NCBI RefSeq assembly: GCF_025133575.1
Contig: NZ_CP104011.1
Coordinates: forward strand, 434,001-498,000
From: Pseudomonas sp. GCEP-101
GTDB taxonomy: Bacteria > Pseudomonadota > Gammaproteobacteria > Pseudomonadales > Pseudomonadaceae
DNA length: 64,000 nucleotides
Direction: 5' to 3'
Positions 55,227 through 64,000 of this stretch are shown here, piece after piece. The notes under the pieces were generated by a model. That model saw only the letters and a list, made by a program, of their open reading frames with translations. It searched no databases and was not told the DNA's origin. The translations under genes and the position numbers were made by a program. Every line of letters starts with the position of its first letter. Positions within the stretch are counted from its first letter, which is position 1.

Positions 55227-55655
55227 ATGACGCGCGTGGATTTCTACGTTATTCCCAGCGCCGATCCCGACGCACGCCTGACCATCGCCTGCCGCCTGGC
55301 CGAAAAGGCCTGGCGGCAAGGCATGCGCATCTTCGTGCTGTGCAGCGACGAGGCCCAGCGCGAGGCGCTGGACGCCCGGCTGTGGAACTTCCGGGGCGAA
55401 ACCTTCATCCCACACAATGCGGTGGAAGAAGATGCCGACTCGCCGATCGTGCTCGCCCTCGGCGAGCCGCCGGAGAGCCACCGGGACCTGCTGATCAACC
55501 TGACCCTGGCCATTCCCACCTTCGTCGACCGGTTCAACCGGGTCGCCGAACTGGTGATCGAGGAACCGGCGATTCGTCAGGCCGCGCGGGAGAATTTCCG
55601 TCGCTACCGCGAGCAGGGCTATCCTTTGCAGGACCATCGCCTGCCGCGCCCTTGA
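55227..55655 (+). CDS. holC: DNA polymerase III subunit chi
   Basis: 142 aa clamp-loader subunit that contacts SSB. It starts MTRVDFYVIPSADPDARLTI; family blocks are CRLAEKAWRQGMRIFVLCSD, WNFRGETFIPHNAVEED and the C-terminal YREQGYPLQDHRLPRP. The frame is open upstream but relatives start here. It lies 160 bp after pepA and is followed by a conserved small gene. Confidence 0.95.
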   Translation: MTRVDFYVIPSADPDARLTIACRLAEKAWRQGMRIFVLCSDEAQREALDARLWNFRGETFIPHNAVEEDADSPIVLALGEPPESHRDLLINLTLAIPTFVDRFNRVAELVIEEPAIRQAARENFRRYREQGYPLQDHRLPRP

Positions 55656-55674
55656 GAGCGTTTTCGCCACGACC

Positions 55675-56046
55675 ATGGACAACCGCAAGCCCCCGCACGA
55701 CCCCGACCACCTGCTGGAAGACCTGAAGAAGATCCAGGACTTGCTGGACGAATCGGGCGCCGAGCCGCCCCTGCTCACCGAATCCTTCGAGCCGGACAAC
55801 ATCCCGCTGCTCTCCGACGTGGTCGCGCCCGCCCCCCAGCCGCCCACCCCGGCAGCCGTGTCGCCGGCAGCGCCAACCGCATCGTCCACGGCCAGCGAGC
55901 TGAACCGCCTCGACCTGGAACTGCGCGCCGCGGCCCAGCTCATCCTGCAGGACGTCCTCGACGACTTCGCCCCGCAGATCGAAGCCGAGCTGCAGCGTCG
56001 CCTGGAGGCACGGATGCAACGGCTGTTGGCGCAGCGCAAGCCCTGA
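55675..56046 (+). CDS. Conserved holC-linked hypothetical protein (PA3833-like)
   Basis: 123 aa. Acidic N-terminus (HLLEDLKKIQDLLDESGAEP), a Pro/Ala-rich linker at about residues 50-75 and a C-terminal helix (ELRAAAQLILQDVLDDFAPQ, ELQRRLEARMQRLLAQRKP). No enzyme motif. Conserved between holC and valS in pseudomonads, so it may help the clamp loader, but that is inference. Confidence 0.82.
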   Translation: MDNRKPPHDPDHLLEDLKKIQDLLDESGAEPPLLTESFEPDNIPLLSDVVAPAPQPPTPAAVSPAAPTASSTASELNRLDLELRAAAQLILQDVLDDFAPQIEAELQRRLEARMQRLLAQRKP

Positions 56047-56120
56047 CGGTTCCCTACCGCAACGCCGCGCGGCCTCGCGCCAATCGCGGACACGGTCGCT
56101 CCTGCGCCCCCCTTTACCTG

Positions 56121-56187
56121 TAGGAGCGAGCTTGCTCGCGAACCGGGCTTCGCAGCGGGGGGTGTTCGCGAGCAAGCTCGCTCCTAC
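56121..56187. repeat. REP doublet (REPIN-like)
   Basis: GTAGGAGCGAGCTTGCTCGC at 56,121 and an inverted copy ending CTCGCTCCTAC at 56,187, 21 bp apart. Same units as at 51,121-51,190. It is followed by further repeats up to valS. Confidence 0.9.
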
Positions 56188-56229
56188 GAAGAGCCATATC
56201 CCCATCCGACCTCCGTATCTGGCCCTGGC

Positions 56230-56640
56230 TCTGGCTTTTAAAGGCTTCCAGAGAAACACCCGCGCGCTCCGAACGGCCCCGTCCAGGAGGCCGAGTGGAA
56301 GCGGAGTTTCAGGGGTTGAGCGGCATGGATGCCGCGAGAGCTGCGATGGGCCAGGGATGGCCCTTCGCGGCGTGCCCCTGAAACTTCGCTGGAGCGAGGG
56401 TATTTTTCGCCTAAGCGAAAAACCGGATGTCCGGGGCAAGACCTTTGCCTTCTTTGGGGCGTTTGCCAAAGAAGGTCGCCCGAGGTGGCGAAACGGGAAG
56501 TCCGCGCGCACACCGAAGCGGCGCAGGAATGCCCAAGCCGACGCCCGCCGCATCCTGACAGGTGCTGCCCCTGCAATATCACAGGGGCACGCGCCGGCCC
56601 TGCCGGCGGATCGCGGGCATGGCCCGCTCCTACAAGGCCC
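56230..56640. repeat. Candidate dispersed repeat before valS
   Basis: Together with the REP doublet this fills the 757-bp gap between the PA3833-like gene and valS. Internal inverted repeats include TTTTTCGCCTAAGCGAAAAA (about 56,403-56,422), GGATGTCCGGGGC and TTCTTTGG.../CCAAAGAA (about 56,450-56,476). It ends with a GATCGCGGGCATGGCCCGCTCCTAC copy at about 56,609-56,633. Frames across it are open on both strands but look non-coding. Similar sequences are, as I recall, scattered in Pseudomonas genomes. Confidence 0.55.
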
Positions 56641-56803
56641 CAGCTGAGCGGCCGGAGGCCAAACGCGGACGGAGTCCGCTCCTACGCCCACAGCAACGCC
56701 TGTAAAAGCAGGCCCGCTCACCCCACACTGGTGGCCTGTGAGCCCCGCCTCCCGTTATACTCAGCGGTTTTCCGTCTAGCCTTATCAGGGTCCCGCCGCG
56801 CTC

Positions 56804-59653
<2,850 letters not shown>

Positions 59654-59662
59654 GCCCCACCA

Positions 59663-59692
59663 CAAGGCCCGCCAATGCGGGCCTTGTGCTTT
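59663..59692 (+). terminator. Rho-independent terminator after valS
   Basis: CAAGGCCCGC (59,663-59,672) and GCGGGCCTTG (59,677-59,686) with loop CAAT, followed by TGCTTTTTG, 10 bp past the stop. Confidence 0.9.
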
Positions 59693-59703
59693 TTGCAGAT
59701 CAA

Positions 59704-59822
59704 GATCCCCTCTCCCTAACCCTCTCCCGCAAGCGGGAGAGGGGACCGTTCGGTGAAGGTTGAAACCACAGTATCAGCCGGCACGGACTGTCCCTCTCCC
59801 TGAGGGAGAGGGCTGGGGTGAG
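59704..59822. repeat. CCCTCTCCC-type intergenic repeat pair
   Basis: Two units: one starts CCCCTCTCCCTAACCCTCTC and ends GGGAGAGGGG at about 59,704-59,745, the other reads CCCTCTCCCTGAGGGAGAGG then GCTGGGGTGAGGGGG at about 59,791-59,826. Same family as 16,090-16,212. It fills the gap between valS and the convergent peptidase gene. Confidence 0.8.
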
Positions 59823-59892
59823 GGGGACGCGCGGACACAGACGCCCCAGAGAGGCAGCCTCCTCCTTAGAGCGCGTCATCCCCCGGCGCTCG

Positions 59893-61797
59893 TCAGTACA
59901 CCGCCCCCACCGGGTACACGTAGGCATTCACGTCATAGAACGGCGTGCGCTGGTAGAACCACTGCAGGCGTGCCTGGGCGTCCTTGGCGAAGGCCTTGTC
60001 GTCCTTGAGCTTCTGCTCGAACTCGGCTTTCAGCTTCGGGTCCTCGGCGAGCATCTTGCGCGCCATCGGCTCCATCACGTATTCCTCCGGCTCCTCGGCG
60101 GACACAAGGGTCGAATTGAAGAAGCCCCAGGACCAGAACGAGTCAGGGCTTTCCGCCGTCAGCAGGTTGACCGCCAGCACGCCCAGCGGCTGGTCGGTGT
60201 CGATCACCACCGAGCCCGCCGGGTAGGTCTGCAGGCGCTGGAACGGCTTGCCGACGCCACTGACCAGCAGATGCCCCTCGTAGCCGGGAATCTCGTTGGT
60301 GGCAGCGCGATCCGGCTCGAATCCGCCGGCCAGCTTGATGTCGTCCATGCGGTACAGCGTCACCTCGATGGGTGTGGCCTTGTCCAGGGTCTCCATCTGG
60401 ATGCCGTGGGACTTCAGGCGCGCGATCACCTCGCTCCACTGCACCGGCACCACGTATTGCTTCGGCCGCTTCACCACCAGGTCCGGCACCGAGTTGTCGG
60501 TGATCGGCACGTTCAGCTGCTTGGGCTTGTTGCTCCAGACAATGGTCTTCTTGCCGGTGATGGGCGATTCCTCGTAGCGGTAGTCGCCCACGGTGAACGG
60601 CGTGCGCTGCGCCTCGCCCGGCTTCCAGGTGAGCGTCACCTGCTGCTGCGCCGCCAGCCGTTCGCGATCCTTGGTGATCGCCTGCTTCAGCGAGTCGGCG
60701 TTATCGCCGATCACCTGGAACATCGCCTTGAGCATCACGTAGTTGCCCAGCACCTGGGTTTCGTAGGGGTGCAGCGCGTGCTGCTCGATAAGGATCGAGG
60801 GCACGTTGCGGATATCGCCGTACTGGTTGGAGAAACGCGCCAGGTCCGTGCGGTACGGGTAGTAGCCCTGGGTCGGGTCCTGGTTGTCGTTGAAGCTGAT
60901 GCACTCGTGCACCACATGCCCGTCGCCCTCCAGCGCCTTGTACACCGGGCCGCGCATGACCTTGTCCATCCACTGGCTGGAGGCCGGCGACCAGCCGTTG
61001 CCGTTGTGGCAGTACGAGCTGTCGTAGGGATACATGGCGCCATCGGTGGAATGGGTGTCGGCGAAGAAACTCAGGTCGTACTGGTTGAACACCCAGGCGA
61101 CGTTGCGGATCTCCGCGCTGTCGAGCTTGGTGAAGTCGCGGTTGAGGTTGTAGTTCAGGCCGTTGACCCGCCAGCCGGTGACCTCCGGGCCGTTCTGGTT
61201 GATCCGCCCGTAGGGGCTGCGGCGCAGGTCGCCGTCGATGTTCACGGTGGGGATGAAGAGGATGTTGACCTTGTCCAGCACGCCGGCCAGCGGCTTGTCG
61301 CCGGTGGTCATGTCGCGCAGCAGCATGAACATGGCGTCCTTGCCGTTGGCCTCGCCCGGGTGGATTTCAGCTTCGACGAAGATCGTCGGCTTGCCGGACT
61401 TGTTCAGCCCGGCCGGTGACTTGTCCGCCTCGCGGCTGGCGGTCACCAGCAGCATCGGCTCGCCGGTGGCGCTGTTCTCCGGCAGGTCGCTCAGGGCGAT
61501 GGTGCCACTGGAGGCATCGGCCAGCTTCTGCAGCCAGGCGCGGGTCTGGTGGTAGTCGGAGGTCTGCTGGAAGCCGGTGGATTCGGCCAGGGTGATCAGC
61601 GGGTTGTCGGCCTTGGCGATGTACTTCGTACTGGTGAGCTTCTGCTCGAACATCGCCGGGAGGATGCGCGTCCTGGCGGCGGCGCTGTAGCCGCTGTCAT
61701 CGATGTACCCCGGCGCCGAAGGCAGGGCGGCATACAGGGGCAGGCTGGAGGTGGCAAAGAGGCCGGCGAGTAGCACTCGGGACGAGAGGTGGTCCAT
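59893..61797 (-). CDS. M14 family zinc carboxypeptidase, secreted
   Basis: 634 aa with a signal peptide (MDHLSSRVLLAGLFATSSLP) ending near LYA. M14 zinc ligands are His and Glu in VEAEIHPGEANGKDAMF, the third ligand probably His in FADTHSTDGAMYPYD. IPTVNIDGDLRRSPYGRINQ is the substrate-binding loop. The catalytic Glu lies later and I could not place it surely. The C-terminal about 200 residues are an extra beta domain. The frame is open upstream but the signal peptide fixes the start. Substrate unknown; periplasmic or secreted peptidase. Confidence 0.85.
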   Translation of the reverse strand: MDHLSSRVLLAGLFATSSLPLYAALPSAPGYIDDSGYSAAARTRILPAMFEQKLTSTKYIAKADNPLITLAESTGFQQTSDYHQTRAWLQKLADASSGTIALSDLPENSATGEPMLLVTASREADKSPAGLNKSGKPTIFVEAEIHPGEANGKDAMFMLLRDMTTGDKPLAGVLDKVNILFIPTVNIDGDLRRSPYGRINQNGPEVTGWRVNGLNYNLNRDFTKLDSAEIRNVAWVFNQYDLSFFADTHSTDGAMYPYDSSYCHNGNGWSPASSQWMDKVMRGPVYKALEGDGHVVHECISFNDNQDPTQGYYPYRTDLARFSNQYGDIRNVPSILIEQHALHPYETQVLGNYVMLKAMFQVIGDNADSLKQAITKDRERLAAQQQVTLTWKPGEAQRTPFTVGDYRYEESPITGKKTIVWSNKPKQLNVPITDNSVPDLVVKRPKQYVVPVQWSEVIARLKSHGIQMETLDKATPIEVTLYRMDDIKLAGGFEPDRAATNEIPGYEGHLLVSGVGKPFQRLQTYPAGSVVIDTDQPLGVLAVNLLTAESPDSFWSWGFFNSTLVSAEEPEEYVMEPMARKMLAEDPKLKAEFEQKLKDDKAFAKDAQARLQWFYQRTPFYDVNAYVYPVGAVY

Positions 61798-62022
61798 GAA
61801 AGATTCTCCTTTTGCAGCAAAATCGTCCTGCGGACGCGTCTGCGCCCGTGCATGAACCATAGACAACCTGCGAAAAACGCCAGCGCGGTTCGTCGTCGCG
61901 CCCGTTCGCAGAAGGCGCCGGATGCATTCCACGGCGGAATGACCTTGCGAAGAATGATCGCTTGGTTCGCCCTGGCGGTTGTTCGAAGATCGGCGCAGCC
62001 CAGCTCACCTTCCAGGAACTGC

Positions 62023-63684
62023 ATGTCCATGTCCGACCTCCCGGCCCGCAACGGCGGCCAGATCCTCGTCGATGCCCTGCAGCAGCACGCGGTGGACACC
62101 GTCTACTGCATCCCCGGCGAAAGCTACCTGCCGGTGCTCGATGCCCTGCACGATGCCGCCGATATCCAGACCATCGTCACCCGCCACGAAGGCGCCGCCT
62201 CGAACATGGCCGATGCCTACGGCAAGCTCACCGGCCGCCCCGGCATCTGCTTCGTCACCCGCGGGCCGGGCGCGACCCATGCGGCCAACGGCGTGCACAC
62301 GGCGATGCAGGACTCGACACCGATGATCCTTTTCATCGGCCAGGTGGAAAGCGCCTTCAAGGGCCGCGAAGCCTTCCAGGAAGTGGACTACCGGCAGATG
62401 TTCGGTGGCCTGGCCAAGTGGGCCACCGAGATCGACGACATCCGCCGCATTCCGGAGATCGTCGCCCGCGCCTTCCGCGTCGCCCAGTCCGGGCGCCCTG
62501 GGCCGGTGGTGATCGGGCTGCCGGAGGAAGTGCTGTTCGGCTGCGCGCAGGTCGCCGACGTGGCGCCGACGCCGATCACTCGCCCCGCGCCCGCTGCCGC
62601 CGCCATGGCCGAGCTGCGCGAGCGCCTGAGCCAGGCGCGGCGCCCGCTGCTGATCGTCGGCGGTACCGGCTGGACGCCGGAGGCCTGCCAGCAGGTGCGC
62701 GCCTTCGCCCGCGCCAACCGGCTACCACTGGTGGCCTCGTTCCGTCGCCAGGACCTGATCGACAACCGCGACGAGCAGTATGTCGGCCAGCTCGGTTTCG
62801 GCGCCTCGCCCGCGCTCACCGCGCGGGTGCAGGAGGCCGACCTGCTGATCGTGCTCGGCTCGCGCCTGAGCGAAACGCCCACCGCCGGCTACACCCTGAT
62901 CCAGAGCCCGCGCCCGCTGCAGGACATGATCCACGTCTACGCCGATGCCAGCGAGCTGGGCCGTGTCTACCAGGCTGACCAGAGCATCCAGGCCGGCATG
63001 CCGGAGATCGCCGCCGCCCTCGCCGGCCTCGACCCGCTCAGCGAAACGCCCTGGGCCGAATGGACCCCCGCCGCCCGCGCGGACCACCTGAACTACATCA
63101 CCCCGCCGCACTATGCCGAGCCACCGCGGGGAGTGGACCTCGCGCAGGTGGTCCAGTACCTGAACGAAACCCTGCCGGACGACGCCGTCGTCAGCAACGG
63201 CGCCGGCAACTACGCCGTCTGGGTGCACCGCTTCTACCGCTACCGCGCGCCACGCAGCCAGCTGGCCCCCACCAATGGCGCCATGGGCTACGGCTTCCCT
63301 GCCGCCATCGCCGCCAAGCTGCGCGACCCGCAGCGCAGCGTGGTGTGCTTCGCCGGCGACGGCTGCTTCATGATGTATCCCCAGGAGCTGGCCACCGCCG
63401 TGCAGTATGGCGCGGCGCTGACCGTCATCGTGGTCAACAACGGCATGCTCGGCACCATCCGCATGCACCAGGAGCGCGAATACCCCGGCCGCATCAGCGC
63501 GACCGAGCTGCGCAACCCCGACTTCGTCGCCCTCGCCCAGGCCTTTGGTGCCCATGGCGAGCGGGTCGAGCGCAGCGAGGATTTCGCCGCCGCCTTCGAA
63601 CGCGCCCAGGCCAGCGGCCGGCCGGCGCTGATCGAACTGCGCACCGATCCGCAGCAGATCACCCCGGCCGCGCGGCTGCCCTGA
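62023..63684 (+). CDS. Thiamine-diphosphate-dependent acetolactate synthase-like enzyme
   Basis: 553 aa, three-domain ThDP enzyme. Catalytic Glu56 lies in TRHEGAASNMADAYGK, and VTRGPGATHAANGVH follows. The ThDP/Mg motif is GDGCFMMYP ... VIVVNNG near residues 445-475. AGGA lies 6 bases upstream of the first ATG (MSMSDLP); a second ATG two codons on is possible. There is no regulatory small subunit nearby, so it is probably not the biosynthetic IlvBH enzyme; oxo-acid carboligase or decarboxylase are options. Divergent from the M14 gene. Confidence 0.82.
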   Translation: MSMSDLPARNGGQILVDALQQHAVDTVYCIPGESYLPVLDALHDAADIQTIVTRHEGAASNMADAYGKLTGRPGICFVTRGPGATHAANGVHTAMQDSTPMILFIGQVESAFKGREAFQEVDYRQMFGGLAKWATEIDDIRRIPEIVARAFRVAQSGRPGPVVIGLPEEVLFGCAQVADVAPTPITRPAPAAAAMAELRERLSQARRPLLIVGGTGWTPEACQQVRAFARANRLPLVASFRRQDLIDNRDEQYVGQLGFGASPALTARVQEADLLIVLGSRLSETPTAGYTLIQSPRPLQDMIHVYADASELGRVYQADQSIQAGMPEIAAALAGLDPLSETPWAEWTPAARADHLNYITPPHYAEPPRGVDLAQVVQYLNETLPDDAVVSNGAGNYAVWVHRFYRYRAPRSQLAPTNGAMGYGFPAAIAAKLRDPQRSVVCFAGDGCFMMYPQELATAVQYGAALTVIVVNNGMLGTIRMHQEREYPGRISATELRNPDFVALAQAFGAHGERVERSEDFAAAFERAQASGRPALIELRTDPQQITPAARLP

Positions 63685-63795
63685 CGCGGCCTTGCGCAAT
63701 ACGCAGCGGCTCAGGCTTCGCTAAGCTGCACCGGGTCAAGGCATTGCGCTCGCCGCAGCGGGCACAATGGCGCCGGTAATTCGCTAGGGAAGCGC

Positions 63796-64000
63796 ATGAG
63801 TCTGCAACTGATCTGGGTACTCGCCCTGCTCGCCACCGCGGTGGGGCTGTTCGTCATCAACCGTCCGCGCATGGACGTGGTCGCCCTGCTGGTGATGGTC
63901 GCCCTGCCCCTGTCGGGCATCCTCAGCGCGGAGGAGGCGCTGGCCGGCTTTGCCGATCCCAACGTCATCCTGATCGCCGCGCTGTTCGTCATCGGCGAGG
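63796..64000 (+). CDS. SLC13-family permease, 5' part only
   Basis: First 68 codons: [40 protein letters not shown] and [19 protein letters not shown], the typical N-terminal helices and FADPNV motif of DASS/SLC13-type anion transporters (often with RCK domains). AGGGAAG precedes the ATG. The rest lies beyond the window. Confidence 0.8.
   Translation, partial: MSLQLIWVLALLATAVGLFVINRPRMDVVALLVMVALPLSGILSAEEALAGFADPNVILIAALFVIGE

Overview
The window is a high-GC gammaproteobacterial chromosome segment and almost certainly Pseudomonas, from the P. aeruginosa side of the genus. The gene order bamB-yfgM-hisS-ispG-rodZ-pilF-rlmN-ndk-isc operon-cysE-trmJ-suhB-secFD-yajC-tgt-queA-tRNA-Leu, and on the far side EAL/RDD-lptG-lptF-pepA-holC-valS, matches as recalled the PA3800-PA3834 neighbourhood of P. 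aeruginosa PAO1. The individual proteins also resemble the PAO1 proteins closely. Codon use is strongly GC-biased, which produces long meaningless open frames opposite most real genes.

Layout. (1) 1-22.5 kb is core and mostly on the minus strand. It holds outer-membrane assembly, isoprenoid, tRNA and cell-shape genes with the PilQ pilotin, then ndk and the complete Fe-S cluster operon iscR-S-U-A-hscB-A-fdx-iscX with an IscR-type operator. After that come cysE/trmJ, suhB (plus strand), a glycine-zipper membrane protein, secDF-yajC and the queuosine genes tgt/queA. (2) 22,587-22,672 is tRNA-Leu(CAA), whose 3' end is an integration site. (3) 22,653-42,082 is a 19.4-kb integrated element bounded by a 22-bp direct repeat of the tRNA end. 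Its left module is P4-satellite-like: a stand-alone arm-binding-domain protein overlapping a P4-type integrase, a DUF6387 protein, AlpA, a small HTH protein, a KilA-N protein, a leader with a P4 CI/C4-type antisense RNA architecture, small ORFs, a TOPRIM primase-like protein and a DUF3631 ATPase. I see no capsid, terminase or size-determination genes. Its right module is cargo with a different base composition: two consecutive genes with DUF4145/HEPN-like signatures, a 1323-aa STAND/NACHT-like NTPase with a C-terminal PD-(D/E)xK-like nuclease, a small membrane ORF, a HEPN/RES NADase-type protein and an HNH endonuclease. The plausible role is anti-phage defence. (4) 42.2-48.3 kb is a minor-pilin/PilY1 operon (pilE-V-W-X-Y1-fimT). 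As I recall the PAO1 layout, this cluster lies elsewhere in that genome. (5) 48.8-64 kb is core again: an EAL c-di-GMP phosphodiesterase, an RDD protein, lptG/lptF, pepA, holC, valS, an M14 carboxypeptidase, a ThDP-dependent enzyme and the start of an SLC13 permease, with REP-type repeats in the gaps.

How the genes work together. The isc operon builds and delivers Fe-S clusters, which IspG and RlmN in the neighbouring operon need. PilF (secretin pilotin) and the minor-pilin/PilY1 operon both serve type IV pili. LptF/LptG and BamB serve outer-membrane biogenesis, and SecDF-YajC serves export. In the island, the integrase, AlpA and KilA-N proteins with the CI-like RNA would control maintenance, the TOPRIM/DUF3631 pair would replicate the element, and the cargo would protect the host or the element from competing phages. 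Family assignments come from motifs read by eye; no database search was possible.
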